A stretch of 64,000 bases of DNA from Gigaspora margarita (GCA_009809945.1 WTPW01001580.1:102440-166439), one strand, 5' to 3'. Positions 21,989 through 34,735 are shown, counted from the stretch's first letter. Notes: generated by a model not told the origin, from the sequence alone. Program-made: numbers and translations.

Positions 21989-23100
21989 ACACGGCATCCA
22001 ATTGAACAAACCCAATCTGAGCCAATGGATTTGGGTAGTTCAGATGATGATGACACTAATAGTGATAGCAGTGAACCAGAACGAGAATATGAAAATAATA
22101 ATGAAGATGAATATGATATTATTGATGATGAGATGTTTAAAATGTCAAATCTAGGTAAAGAAATTACTGCAATAAATTTACGAATTGACTACATGTATCA
22201 TGGCAAGGAATTGGAAAATATGTGTCTCTACGACTATGTTTCGACAATTCACAAAATAAAAATTACTGATAAAGAATTAGATAAACTTGCCAGGCAAGAA
22301 AATTGAGGAGGGTGAGTGACGAAAGTAGACCGATTCCTTTTTTTAGGTGGTGACAAAGAATGTTGTGAAACTTGTGATCATAATATAATACACCCACAGC
22401 ACTCGACACATATTCAAATACACTGGTATCGTGAATTTGAAAAAATACCTGTGTTATATGGAAAAAATATCCTGCACAAGGATGACTTTTCAAATACAAA
22501 CTATTATGGACTTTGTATTCTAATGCTTTTCAAACCATGGACTACATCGAATGATCTCATTGCAGGATATAATTCATGGCACGAGGCGTGTGATGCTTTT
22601 TTGCGGAGTAAAGACATATCACCACGACTACAATCAATAATCAATAACATTGAACTTTTGCATCGATGTGCAGAAGAAACCATTATTGACCGCCAATTAC
22701 GCAAAATGGCTCGTAATAATCCAGAAATTGCAAAAATTTGACGAATAGAGAGATCAGTAACAGAATATGATGCACCAGATGATAACTTTGAAATATTTGA
22801 TCACCAGAATGGCATTGAATTGAATGATCCAACTTCACTAAATCCATATACAATTATGCAGTCTTGACTATATGATACAAAATTCGTTGATGATGCCATG
22901 TTACATTTACATCTAAAAAGTGAATTTAATGTAAAAATTCTATCAACTTTCGAACTGGACCCAGCAACTTAAGTAGTGATATTAAAAAAGGCATAGTCCA
23001 ACCTTCCTGCGATAATGATAAAAAACTAATTCAAATATGGCAAGAAATCATAGCGTCAAGAAAATGAATAGACCACATAAGTAATAATGCAGAGCTTGAA
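21989..23100 (+). pseudogene. Helitron linker between Rep and helicase
   Basis: After the MITE the Helitron frame continues with an acidic tract (SSDDDDTNSDSSEPE) and then the usual pre-helicase region (RFLFLGGDKECC, PVLYGKNILHKDDF, LFKPWTTSNDLIAGYNSW, IINNIELLHRC). Stops at 22,304, 22,739 and 22,865 break it. No domain of independent function is evident. In intact Helitrons this segment joins the two enzymatic halves of one polypeptide. Confidence 0.75.
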
Positions 23101-23130
23101 AATGAATATAATAATATTCAAAAGAAATCA

Positions 23131-24785
23131 ATGGATTTGCAGCCAACTGCATCATTAGAGCAAATGAATTTGATGCGAAAAATTTCAACTCACCTAAATG
23201 ATGAACAGAAGAAAGTTTTCTTTCTAGTTTGCAATCATTGTGAAAGAAATTACCCAGGTAATCCGAACAAATCGTCTCAATTATTAATGCATTTGGGTGG
23301 TGCTGGCGGCACTGGAAAATCAAAAATTATAGATGCGATTCGTGAATACTTTGAACAAACTGGACAGAAACATACACTAGAAATTTGTGCGGCAACAGGT
23401 TTCGCTGCATCAAATGTTTGTAGCTGCACTCTACATTCTCTATGTGGTTTTAAATTTAACGAAGATGTTGCCCACAATTCAAAAAATAAATATATAGAAA
23501 AAGGAATGAAAAAATTGATTCAACAGAAATAGGAATATATAAAATACCTGATTGTAGATGAAATATCGATGAAAGGACAAAATCTTCTAGTGCGGTTCCA
23601 TACACGTGTTAAAGAAGCGAAATGTCCCCATAATGATAACATACCATTTGCTGGCTTAAATATAATTTTCATAGAAGATTTTATGCAACTTCCTCTGGTA
23701 TTAGATCCACCTTTATATCAACCTAACAAAACAATATCTTCTCAAATAAATAAACAAAGTAAATTACAAATTACAAATAATCTTAGTGCTTCAACACTGA
23801 CGAACATAAGTGGCAGAGAACTGTGGAATACAGTAAAACATGCAATTATCTTAAAAAAACAGATGCGACAAATTGAAGATGAGGAATATGTGAATATGTT
23901 AAACAATATACGCAATGGTCACCTTACACAAGATCAACGTGAAAAACGTTATGAACGAATGATAACAAAGGAAGAAATGAGTCAACCTGAATGAAAAAAT
24001 GCAGTATTCTTGGTTCGAAGAAATGACCTAAGAGTTCAACTTAACTTTGAGGCTACGATCAAGCATGCAAAAGAAAATAACCAACCTGTTTATTGTATCT
24101 ATGCCAAAGATACATACAAAAATAAACCTGTATGTGGTAGCATCAAAAAAAATTTCTAGGCGTGTCAGACACAAAATCGAATATGCTATGCAGTATATTG
24201 CCCTTATTAATAGGCATGAAAATATCACTAACAATGAATATTTGTACAAATGATGGTATGGTAAGCGGTGCTCAGGGTATTATTCGCAAAATAATATATA
24301 ATTCTACGTCACATGCAATAGAAAATATTAATGACGATGGAGAAAAAATTATCATGTTTGATGAAATTCCTAAATATGTTGTAATAGAACTTCAAGGGCA
24401 CAAACCAGGTCCTTATGATAATCTTCCGCTAAATCATGTGCCAATATACCCTATCAAATGAAAATGCAAATATATATATAAGATAAAAGGTGGAAAGAAT
24501 ATAACCTCAGAATTTCAAAGAACACAATTACCTATTACTCCAGCATTTGCGTTTACAGAGTTCAAGTGTCAAGGCGCTACATTGGAAAAGGTAATCGTAG
24601 ATTTAAATGGAGGGCGTAGCAAAGCAGGAATTTATGTTATGTTATCTCGAGTTCAGAAATTAACAGATATAATGATACTTTGGCATTTTAATCAATCTAA
24701 GCTAAACTTAAAAATTGATCCTAACCTTAAAAAAGAACTAGATCATCTTGAGAAATGTTCGAAAACAACACAACAATTGCTTTAA
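23131..24785 (+). pseudogene. Helitron PIF1-like helicase region
   Basis: An SF1B helicase that would unwind DNA during rolling-circle transposition. LNDEQKKVFFLV leads to Walker A GGAGGTGKSK (about 23,300), motif II LIVDEISM (about 23,550-23,570), motif III EDFMQLP (normally GDFxQLPP, so two key residues are changed by transitions), and the C-terminal motifs FKCQGATLEKVIVDL and YVMLSRVQ (about 24,560-24,660). A TAG at 23,530 sits where relatives usually have Trp. Frameshifts occur between about 23,990 and 24,160, and a TGA is at 24,459. The terminal stop is 24,783-24,785. Confidence 0.9.
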
Positions 24786-24954
24786 TGGTCTAAATAACAT
24801 CAAAATATATAAATGCAAGCAAATATATATATACACAAATAATATAATAACACTTTGATCAAAACAAAATTGATAGATTTCACATACTAACATTTTTAAC
24901 TTCAATTTTATTTAATCGTAACATCATCAAATATTTATGCAATAACTTATCACT

Positions 24955-25695
24955 CATTATATTATGAATAATGATTTAGCTAAACTACATCATCATTAAT
25001 CGTATAACCTAAATATAGTTAAAACAAAAATGCATACATAAAAAAAATAAACAATAAAAAAATTAATACCATATTTAGAAATTTCCTTATGCCCGAATTA
25101 AACAAAATTAATTAACCAAAATAATCTAGATTAAATCAAAATAACTTGCATAATTTCGCATGCTCAACAAAAAAAAAAATGAATATTAAATTAGTTTTCT
25201 CACGACTCACTGACCATCTCAAATACCTGCAAAATCACTCGTTCATAAAAAAAAAACAAATAAAACTAAATAAACAACAATTACAATAAGAATCAATAAA
25301 AAATTCTTAATTCAAACAGAAATAAAAATTTAACTTCATAGAAATATACATATAAGACAACAATAAGACTGCTGCTAAGTTCATTTGTTGTTTTACAATA
25401 CCCAACCCATTATCTCGTAAATAATAATTACATCAAAATACTTCATCATTTAATCATTCAACCTACATATAGTTAGAATGAAAATACATACATATTAAAA
25501 ATACAAATAATAAAATACTTAATACTACATTAAAAAATTTCTTAACACCCAAATTTAAACTAATGTATAAGCTAAATATAGTCTAAATTAAATCAAAATA
25601 ACTTGCATAAATATTCACATGCTCGACAAAAAAAACAACATATTAATTTAATTTTCTCACAACTTACTGACCATCTCAAATACACTCACTAATAA
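24955..25695. repeat. Tandem duplication (~300 bp, two diverged copies) in the Helitron right flank
   Basis: 24,955-25,255 and 25,400-25,695 share the same order of words, for example AATCAAAATAACTTGCATAA, then CATGCTC(A/G)ACAAAAAAA, then TCACTGACCATCTCAAATAC. The rest of 24,790-26,640 is A/C-rich with very few G and no gene. Confidence 0.75.
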
Positions 25696-26648
25696 AAAAA
25701 AACAAACAATAACACATACAAACAAACAAACTGCTATTGCAATAAAAATCAAAAAAATCTTACAATACATACAAAATATACGTAATAAAACAACAAAAAA
25801 TAAATTTTCATTTTAAATTACCCACTGACCCAATTTATCGTTTTGTAAAATTTTTATTTTTTTTAAATCCCAACTAAGAAACTTATTCAAATTTCAACAT
25901 TTATTGATTTTTGCTATTCTCATCCAATATTAACCAATAAATTCCCATAATTGCCCATTAGAACCAACTAAAAAATTATAACATCCTACCCAATTATCAG
26001 TTATTTATTATGCAAAATAACAAATTAATTAAATATAAAAATCGTACTGTTATTTTACAATAATTAAAAACTATCCAATTGACTGACCAACCAATATTAC
26101 AAATTACATTTAAAAAAAAAAAACAAAAATAATCCAATCAACCGACTGCCAATATTTCAAATTTCATGTAAAACAAAACAAAAATCAACTTACATACCTA
26201 ACCATACACATGTTAATAAACACACTAAATATATGATATTAAAACATATACAACATATAACATTAATATATATTCATACTAACAAAAAACTATTACAAAA
26301 TTATACGTATTTAATATCATGAAAATTATATGATATATACATTGAAATATGAGTAAACTATCGCAAAGATACATAAATATTCCAAAAACTAAACAAATCC
26401 CACAATATTTAATATTGCAAAAAAAATTTAAATGAATAAACTTTAAAACGTTTGCATAATCTCGAAAATTCAAAATATCACGACTAAACAAATAAACTAT
26501 AAATACTCAACAATATATAATAATAACGACATTTATATAAATCGCAAAAAAAAAATAAACAAATAACTATTGAATACAAACAGCAAATAATAAATAAACA
26601 TTTAATGAAATACAAATACAATATACTTCAATTCAAAATTATTATACT

Positions 26649-27696
26649 TCATTTAGTACGTTGTCTCGTATTATGCACTGTAGATTGAATTTCCTTCTCT
26701 TTACCTTTGTTAGACTCTTTATGATATCCCGTCCCGCCTTTTTTCTCACAAACATTTTGTTTACATTCAATATTTTCTTCTGAACAATATGAATCAACAA
26801 ACTCAACATTATCATCTTTCTCATCTACAACCTTTACACGTTTTGACGAACAACCTTCATCCACAGAAACATCAACCTTAACATTATTATAATCTGAATT
26901 CTCAACAACACATGCTGAATTTGAACTTTCACAAGTACTTTGATGAGCAGTCAAAAGTTTTGACCGAACAGACCTATAATACCCTGGTGTAACTTGTGAA
27001 CTATCAGAACCAGAAGCCTTTTTCTTAACTGCAAGAGAAACTTCAATATAAGAAATATCAACAGCATTTGCATACAAATCATTTTCAATAACTTCCATCT
27101 GTCCAATTACAAAAAGAACTGATTCATTTGGTCGAATAGAACTCCTCGAATGCTTAAATCTGCTATTAAGATAAGGAAATACAATTTTAACAGTAAAATT
27201 ATAATTTTTCCCAGCATAATCCTTTACTAATACATTAACTAATGCATTTTCTTCATTAATCTCTTTTATTACGTCTTGAACAACACCAGCCAATGAAACT
27301 TTCAGTGCACACCTATTAGAACCAGGATTTCTCATAATAGTAAAATGAGTTGATGACGCAACAGTCATCTAAAACAATTAAAACTTAATAGTACTGATTA
27401 AAAATTAATTAAAAGTACCACGCATAAAAAAATACCTTCAATCTCAAATTTCCATTATAAATTTCAGAAACCACCTTTCCTCCAACACTATAATACTCGT
27501 TCTTCACAGAAATTGCTTGAGAATTGGGATCTCTTTTCTCAGAATCAATAGGAACAAACAAAACCATCTCTAATTCACGATCTTAACTTTCGAGAGGATA
27601 AATACCTGTAGCCAACACAACAGTCAACTTTGATTCTTCTTTATCAAACTGACGAACTTGATTAACCTTAACAATTGTATCAATATAGCAAGGCAT
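26649..27696 (-). CDS. RPA-like / OB-fold protein, two exons, one internal stop
   Basis: Exon 1 runs from ATG 27,696 to 27,436 (87 codons) and reads MPCYIDTIVKVNQVRQF...SVGGKVVSEIYNGNLRLK. The 67-bp intron (27,435-27,369, GTATTT...TTTTAG) joins in phase to exon 2, 27,368-26,649 (239 codons). The beta-rich segment LKVSLAGVVQDVIKE...ALVNVLVKDYAGKNYNFTV resembles the OB-folds of replication protein A-type ssDNA-binding proteins, and the C-terminus is polar and ends in a basic HNTRQRTK. One TAA at codon 38 (27,583-27,585) interrupts exon 1, so the gene is probably dead or nearly so; a CAA-to-TAA change would explain it. RPA-like genes accompany some Helitrons, and this one lies between the helicase and the right terminal hairpin. 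The family call is tentative. Confidence 0.55.
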
Positions 27697-27711
27697 TATG
27701 AAAAAAAATTA

Positions 27712-27712
<1 letters not shown>

Positions 27713-27766
<54 letters not shown>
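27713..27766. repeat. 54-base poly(A) tract
   Basis: An uninterrupted A-run, that is, poly(T) on the strand of the RPA-like gene, beginning about 17 bases upstream of its ATG. Long dA:dT tracts exclude nucleosomes and can act as promoter elements. It could equally be slippage expansion. Confidence 0.8.
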
Positions 27767-27767
<1 letters not shown>

Positions 27768-29150
27768 AAAAAAAAAACAAAAATATTTATAATCAATCAA
27801 AATAATAAACGCCATAAAAATATATATATATAAAAGATTATTTAACAACAATAAAATAAGAAAATAAGACCGTTTCATAAATAAACACAAATTTAACCAT
27901 AAACATTATAATCATACAAAATAATAAAACAATATTACATAATTACAAAAAAATACCTTAAACCAAAAATAAATAAACAAAAAATCCAAAAAAAAAAGAA
28001 ACTAAAAAACCGGTAAATTCAAAAACAATCAAATTTAAAACAATCAAACCCAAAATTCTCACAAATAAAAAATAAACTAAATTTTGCATACACTTTATAC
28101 GCATACATTCAACAAAAAATTTGAACTTAACAGATACATAACAAAAATACTAAAATAACGAATTGAAAACAACAAAATTAAAAAAAACAACTAAAATCAC
28201 AAATAAAACAAAATTAATAAATAAATAAAAAAACACCATAAAACCATCTAAAACGATACTTCAATAATATAAAAAAAAACAATAGAAAAGCAATATAAAT
28301 AAACTGAGCAAATTCAATAAATAAAAAAAATGTACCATAAAAGTACAGATTGGAAACGAGTTTTGATAGCAAAGATAAACACGGATTAAATACGAAAGAG
28401 GTTTAGATTCACACACCCAGATTATATTCGAAAAAGGCTTAGATTATCACAGATTTTGACTCATAATAACCGTATCCGTATACTTGTACAAATAATTAGT
28501 GACTCGTTTTGCAACACTTTACTAGTCCAAATGGCACAGATTATGGCACGAATTAACATGAATAAACGTACTAAACTACTATGATAAAAAAAATACATAC
28601 AAAATAGATTACATAAATTAATATCAACAATCAATAACAAACTAACAGCGAATATATCAAAATGTTATAAAGAATTTTTTGTTAAGACACGCAGAACAGT
28701 TAATCAGCAAATTGCAAAATATCACAATATTTTCAAAAAAAAATATATATATATTATATTGATAATTCTCTCTTCGTCAGACGAGCCAACAAATACCACC
28801 TTTAACACATATCATTCCATGAAATGAAGATGCCATTACATAAAATATACCACTTTTTAAAATAGCATACCATTCAACAGTCTGTACGTATTACCCTGAC
28901 CATGCCAATTCCTATATTCTCGACATACACGTCAGACCACATTTTTTATAGAACGAATAAACCCAAATAAAATAACAATAGATAATAAAACCAATACCAA
29001 CAAACCATTAAAAAAACAATGATTAAAAAAAAATAAATACAATAAAATATTAACAGTGAACTAATAAACCAAACCACATCCAATAAACGAAAAAAAACTT
29101 TATAAAAAAATTACGATAAAATACGAAAATAAATTTACCACATGTGATCG
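27767..29150. other. G-poor non-coding right flank of the Helitron
   Basis: Long A- and C-rich sequence with few G on the plus strand and no convincing gene or repeat. It pairs with the opposite bias at 17,800-18,860. Confidence 0.5.
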
Positions 29151-29157
29151 TGCTGGT

Positions 29158-29188
29158 CCTGCGCGGCATTAATGCTGCACAGCTACCC
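29158..29188 (+). other. Helitron-type 3' terminal hairpin
   Basis: GCGGCATTAATGCTGC folds into a stem with one G-T pair and is followed by ACAGCTACCC. A hairpin a few bases before the 3' end is diagnostic of Helitrons. The final bases are CTAC rather than the canonical CTRR, so assignment leans on the inverted match with 17,486. Confidence 0.55.
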
Positions 29189-29189
29189 T

Positions 29190-29331
29190 TTATTTTACAA
29201 TACTTGATCATATTTGATCAGTCTGCTAGTACATGTTATGATTATAATCCAATACCATTTTTATTATAATAAAATGATGTTGGATTATAATCATAACATG
29301 ACTAGTGGACTGATCAAGTATTGTAAAATAA
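29190..29331. mobile_element. 142-bp foldback MITE abutting the Helitron end
   Basis: TTATTTTACAATACTTGATC at the left is inverted at the right (GATCAAGTATTGTAAAATAA). The arms continue through GTTATGATTATAATCCAA to a small AT loop. The left arm has an extra ATATTTGATCA. No ORF. Confidence 0.85.
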
Positions 29332-29569
29332 TTTTTTTATGTGTTTCACTCCATGTGTAAAATTAGTTGTGTAACATTGACAGTTCCTTCAGTTCATAGT
29401 AACATCAAAAAGTTGAACTATTCCTCTCACATTTTATGTGGTCATACAGGTATAGTATTATAAATCATTTTTTGATAATCAAATACTAAAATAATTTTAC
29501 TTTAAATAGCAAGCCATTAATTATAATAATGAAGTTATTACAAATGATATCAGAATATCACTCCTACAA

Positions 29570-29626
29570 AGTAAATGATTGGCTTACATGTACTGCTGTG
29601 TGACACATATAAGCCAATCATTTACT
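29570..29626. repeat. 57-bp perfect-arm hairpin
   Basis: AGTAAATGATTGGCTTA is inverted as TAAGCCAATCATTTACT around about 23 bases. The AAATGATTGGC word recurs near 39,250. It may be a very small MITE. Confidence 0.7.
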
Positions 29627-29736
29627 AAGAAAAACTGAATATTTTGCGATATAATCATCTTATAACCAATTTATGTTAAATTTTAAACATGAAATTGTTG
29701 GGTTGGGTCAGAGTGGGAGTTATTTAATACATGAAC

Positions 29737-29835
29737 TACATGCTATATAAACTGCCTCATTCTTGATACTGTATATAAAAAGTATATATAACTTCTAACT
29801 ATATCACGAAGATAACCCTAACCCCTAACTAAATT
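29737..29835. repeat. Half-copy of the telomere-bearing foldback family
   Basis: The order ATGCTATATAAACTG, CTCATTCTTGATA, TATATAAAA, TTCTAACTATATCACGAA, AACCCTAACCCCTAAC follows one arm of the palindrome at 55,773-56,092, including the telomere-like tract. Only one arm is present here. Confidence 0.65.
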
Positions 29836-30002
29836 TCACTTCGCTTTAACCTCTCTCTAAAATTAGAAATTTTATATTATATAAAACAGGTAATGATCAT
29901 GAAAAAATGTACACCAATCAGCTTTAAAATTTTGCCTTTGATTTAGATGCTAGTAAAACTATACACTAACATTCCTAGTATAACATATTTAAAGAGCAAT
30001 GA

Positions 30003-31400
30003 TGATGTTGTTACCTAATATCTGCAAAAAAATAATACATTTAGTACCTATGCAACAATTATTAATATCAAAATGTTTATGTAAATCTGTACAATTTTAT
30101 ATAGTTAGCAATCAATATAAACAATAATTGCAGTATTAATAGTAAAAGCGTTATAATAATAAGCTCATATTAATACAATAACAAAATTGAAAATTGGTGC
30201 CAATATAAAATAGAAAATCTTAACTCATACAAGGGTTCCAAAAATTCTGAGTTGGGAAGTGTCGAAGTGCAATGGAATCATGGTCGGCTTGATCAGAATT
30301 GATCAATTTTGCCTCAAGATCATAAAAAATTTTACTAATAAATCATATCCATTCATTAAGTAAAAAATGCCCAGCTGATAATTCTGCTATAGAACCTGCT
30401 AACAATTAGGGCTAAACACTAACCTAGATCTGATGCATCTGACCTAGAAATTTGGAGATAGCCCTGTAAAAATTAAAAATCTTAAGTGACTTAATATATA
30501 AATCGACAGAATCCTGAGTAAAACATATAAAAACAAACTATAATATTAATATATAAGTACAATAAGTCAAGAAGGCATGATGATAAATAGTCAAGTCAAT
30601 GTACATATAAAGAAAATCAATATTGTAAATACATATGGTAATATTATAGAATTATTTAACTGTTAAATAATGATCCCACTGTAATTCAATCAAATTAGAT
30701 GCCTAGAATTGTGAACTCCACTTAACTTGCCTGTATGTACTTCATAGTTCATTCCTGGTATTATCACCCAACATAATACTAACCCTAACTCAGCTAAATT
30801 ATTAATCATGTTAAGTGATAATAATGAAGATATCACTGGGTTTACTGATCCTAAACTACCCAAACTTGCTATTGTAGTGTGTAGTTCAATTAGTTGGTTT
30901 TGGAATCAACTATCTTAATTCATACAATATTTTGCTATTACAAAACCTGTTAGCTATTGCAGTATTGGAATTAACAGTTGTGGTTTCTATTCAATTTATT
31001 GTAAAATTACAAAACTTGCTAACAATTGATTTATTGTGATTTATTGTAAAAAAAAAAATACGTACATATGCTTGTTGTCATAACACTTAGTATTTAGTTA
31101 ATCCATGAATTTTGCTATTGTTGTTGCCAAGGGAGAGACTTCCAGATCTTTGCTTACCAATTTAACTACTGGGCCACAATCATTAAGAATTTAGAAATTT
31201 GTAAATGAGTGTATTTGTGTTAAATATGGGAGAGTGTTTATAAAAGAACAAGTGAGCTTCTTGGTCCTATTTTGGTTACCCTTGTGATATTTTTGAGTAT
31301 TGCATGATGGAAGATTATGCAGGGATTTATTAGCAGGAACAATGTTAGTTCAGGTTTTTATGAAAGATTATATGCAAACAATGCAATAGTATTTACTTAT
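30003..31400 (+). repeat. Long direct duplication R1, copy 1
   Basis: This segment is repeated in the same orientation at 33,187-34,450 with modest divergence and small indels. Shared anchors include ATCTGCAAAAAAATAATA, TGATAATTCTGC/TTTGCAATAGAACCTGC and CAGTTGTGGTTTCTATTCAA. No ORF is conserved between the copies. It contains one copy of a dispersed ~190-bp core (GTACACATAAAG...AAATCACAAGGAA...) and a short CCCTAA tract near 30,780. Confidence 0.85.
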
Positions 31401-31799
31401 TACCAAATTTAAGGGTAGAAAGTAATGACATCATTTTTACTATGAAACTTATTGTTATGATCTTCAGTAACACAAAATGTCTAATATAATATGTTATCAA
31501 ATATTCTAGGTTTTTTATTTACTATCAAAAACTGGGTTTAAACTTGTTTTGTCTGTCACAAAAAAATTTTCTGTTGCAAATATTGCTAACTTCTTGATAT
31601 ATTTTTTTAAAAATTAAAAATAAAATATTAAATTTTTTGCTTCAAAATGAAACTTCAGATATTAAAAATACCGTAAATGTAATTTTTTATGATGTAAACA
31701 AAGTGCATTTTTATTTAACTATAGTAACAAGTATTTGTATGCTATGCTACATAATATGACAATTATACTATTATTGAAAATGATCAACATACACTCTAC

Positions 31800-32660
31800 T
31801 CTTAACTGGACTGCTGCAGGCATATCCCTAATTAGTCTAGGTCAGCTGAATTTTGTAAATCATCATACCACCAAAACGTCCAATTAGATCCAGATTTTGT
31901 GTACGAACACTAAACTATATAGCAATACTGTGAATACATACTATTATAGAATCCCTTAAATATCAATCCCTACTATAATTTAAATGCATGAAACACTAGC
32001 ATGCATGGCATACAAAATTACAAGGAACGACCATTCAATTACAGAATTGCAGACATTACTTAACTTGTCTGTAAATCATATTCTACGCATTTTCCTTTCT
32101 GGTACAATCAAGTCAATGTACACATAAGAAAAACAATACCGTGAACACATACCATAATATTATAGAATCCCTTAAATATCAATCTCTACTGTGATAAACA
32201 ATACCTTAAAAGCATGAGACATCAGCACACATGGCATACAAAATCACAAGAAACAACTATACAATCTTTAGTCTAATAGTAAAACACTATAAAAACAAGC
32301 CCCATATTAATATAATTACGAATCAAGTACTCATATAAAATAAAAAAATCTTAAGTGACCTGATACATAATCAATAATCCAAACAGAATTCTGAGTAAAA
32401 CAAGTAAAAACAAACCACAATATTAACACATAAATACACTGAAAGCACGATGATAAACAATCAAGTAAATGTACACATAAACAAAGCAATACTGCAAACA
32501 TATATTATAATATCATAGAATCCCTTAAACATCAATCCCTACTGCAATAAACAGTAATTTAAAAGCACGAAACATCAACATGCATGGCATGCAAAATCAC
32601 AAGAAATGACCATCCAATCAGATGGCGAAGTTTGCGGAAGTCATCTAACTTGCCTATAAA
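31800..32660 (+). repeat. Long direct duplication R2, copy 1
   Basis: Begins CTGGACTGCTGCAGGCATAT and is matched at 37,310-38,080. It consists largely of tandem and partial copies of a ~190-bp core containing GAATCCCTTAAACATCAATC, TTTAAAAGCACGAAAC and GCATGGCATACAAAATCACA. No gene. Confidence 0.85.
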
Positions 32661-32668
32661 CCATATAA

Positions 32669-33180
32669 GTAGCTGTGCAATATAGTTGCACAAAACTAGG
32701 GCTGGGAAATTAGTACATTATGATGTAGATATTATATATCTAATTTCTGAATTATCTTGCCGATTACCAAATTACTCCAATGTCTTGTAGAGAAGAAGGT
32801 ATAGTTTCTAAATTTTTATACCAAAACCTTTGCGAATACGCATTCGATCTCATGATTATCGTGCCTACTTTTATATGACTTAGTATAATGAGACAATCTA
32901 CAAAAATCAGTGAGTTACAATAAAAGTTCGCTATGCTGTGTTAATATTGTTTTGAGATAACGATAATAATTTGTTACTGAATTTAGCTCCAATAGTAAAC
33001 CCAGGTTCTACAAATATCGTTTGTTGTAGGATTAATCAAGTGATATGAGATCACGAATCACTTGGATCTATTATGCGATCAATTTAAGAGTCAGTTTACA
33101 AAAAATGCAAGGAGGGCGTTAATAAGATAATAATTTTAAGGTTATGTATTGCATGAACAATAATAATATATTTAGAGGGG
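32669..33180 (+). mobile_element. Non-autonomous Helitron-like left end, second copy
   Basis: Starts GTAGCTGTGCAATATAGTTG with a perfect TGTGCAA/TTGCACA hairpin, then follows 15,769-16,440 closely (GAAATTAGTACATTA, TGTCTTGTAGAGAA, GCTCCAATAGTAAACCCAGG). It lacks the hAT MITE and so supplies the empty site for 15,930-16,106. Confidence 0.6.
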
Positions 33181-33186
33181 CAATGA

Positions 33187-34450
33187 CAATGATGTTACCT
33201 GATATCTGCAAAAAAATAATAAATTTAGTACCTATGCAACAATTGTTAATGTCAAAATGATTATGTAAATCTGTACAATTTTATATAGTTAGCAAACAAT
33301 ATAAACAATAATCGCAGTATTAGTAAAAGTGTTATAATAATCAATTTTGCCCCAAGATCATAAAAAATTTTACTAATAAATTATATCCATTCTTAAGTAA
33401 AAAATAGCAAATGATAATTTTGCAATAGAACCTGCTAACAATTAGAGCTAAATGCCAACCTAGATCCAATGCATCCAACCCGGAAATTTGGAGATAGGCC
33501 TGTAAAAATCGAAAATCTTAAGTGACTCAATACATAAATCAACAGAATCCTGAGTAAAACAAGTAAAAACTAACTATAATATTAATATATAAGTACAATA
33601 AGTCAAGAAGGCATGATGATAAATAGTCAAATCAATGTACAATAAAGAAAATCAATATTGTAAATACATACGGTAATATTATAGAATTATTTAAATAACG
33701 ATCCCACTGTAATTCAAAAGCATGAACGCATACAAAATCACAAGGAATGATCAAAATAGATGCCCAGAATTGCTAACTCCACTTAACTTGCCTATAAATT
33801 ATACTCTATGTACTTCATAGTTCGTTCTGGTATTATCACCCAACCTAACACTAACCCTAACTTAGCCGAATTATTAATCAGATATCACTAGGTTCACTGA
33901 TCCTGAAACTACCCAAACTCGATATTGTGGTGTGTAGTTGAATTAGTTGGTTTTGAAATCAACTATCTTAATTCATACAATATTTTGCCATTACAAAACC
34001 TGTTAGCTATTGCAGTATTGGAATTAACAGTTGTGGTTTCTATTCAATTTATTGTAAAATTACAAAACTCGCTGACAATTGCTTTATTGTGATTTATTAT
34101 AAAAAAAAATTACATACATATGCATGTCGATACTTGTTGTCATAACACTCAGTATTTAGTTGATCTATAGATTTTACTATTGTTGTGGCCAAGAGAGAGA
34201 CTTCCAGATCTTCACTTACCAATCTAACTACTGGGCCACAATCATTAAAAATTTAGAAATTTGTAAATGAGCATATTTGTATTAAATATAGGAGAGCGTT
34301 TATAAAAGAACGTGTGAGCTTCTTGGTCGTATTTTGGTTACCCTCATTAGTTGTGTTATTTTCGAGTATTGCGTAATGGGGGATTATGCAAGGATTTTAT
34401 TAGCAAGGACAATGTTAGTTCAGCTTTTTATGAAAGATCATATGCAAACA
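33187..34450 (+). repeat. Long direct duplication R1, copy 2
   Basis: Partner of 30,003-31,400. It is somewhat shorter, with deletions near 33,700. It begins where the Helitron-like left-end segment (32,669-33,180) stops, so the two families are joined here. No gene. Confidence 0.85.
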
Positions 34451-34671
34451 ATGCAATGGTATTCAGTAAAGATATTCAATTTTACCTGATCAATTTTACC
34501 AAAAATGGTTAAGCTGTGTAATGAGTTTGTCATATGGTGTAAGTAGACTTTACTATAAATGGTTGGTAGTTCTACTCCTTACAGTAATTTGTGCTATACT
34601 CGTGCATTTGATCATCAAAATTATTTTCTCGCAATATTCAAAAATGAAAATTTGCTTTTACTGTTATTATA

Positions 34672-34735
34672 TACATGTTACTAGTACATGTACATGTTAC
34701 TAGTACATGTACATGTTACTAGTACATGTACATGT
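34672..34735. repeat. 19-bp tandem repeat, self-complementary unit
   Basis: TACATGTTACTAGTACATG is repeated exactly three times and followed by TACATGTA. The unit is nearly palindromic around CTAG, so any copy can form a small hairpin. Confidence 0.9.

Larger units (their letters stand above)
17486..29188 (+). mobile_element. Candidate ~11.7-kb Helitron2/Helentron-like unit
   Basis: The left end GGGTAGCTGCAC and right end GCACAGCTACCC are inverted with two differences, and each carries a terminal hairpin (right: GCGGCATTAATGCTGC). Between them lie a decayed Rep-helicase on the plus strand (18,870-24,785) and an RPA-like ssDNA-binding gene on the minus strand (26,649-27,696). Helitrons are rolling-circle transposons encoding HUH Rep plus PIF1-like helicase. 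The Helitron2 group has short asymmetric terminal inverted repeats and 3' hairpins, and some Helitrons add RPA-like genes. The left non-coding flank is G-rich and C-poor, the right one C-rich and very G-poor. Insertion-site bases are not diagnostic, so the boundaries are a proposal. The unit is inactive given the stop codons below. Confidence 0.6.

Noticed and set aside
26279..26491. 70-codon minus-strand open frame rich in Phe, Cys and Ile
   Set aside because: Lies in the A/C-rich, G-poor Helitron flank, where the minus strand has few stop-forming bases in some frames; no motif.
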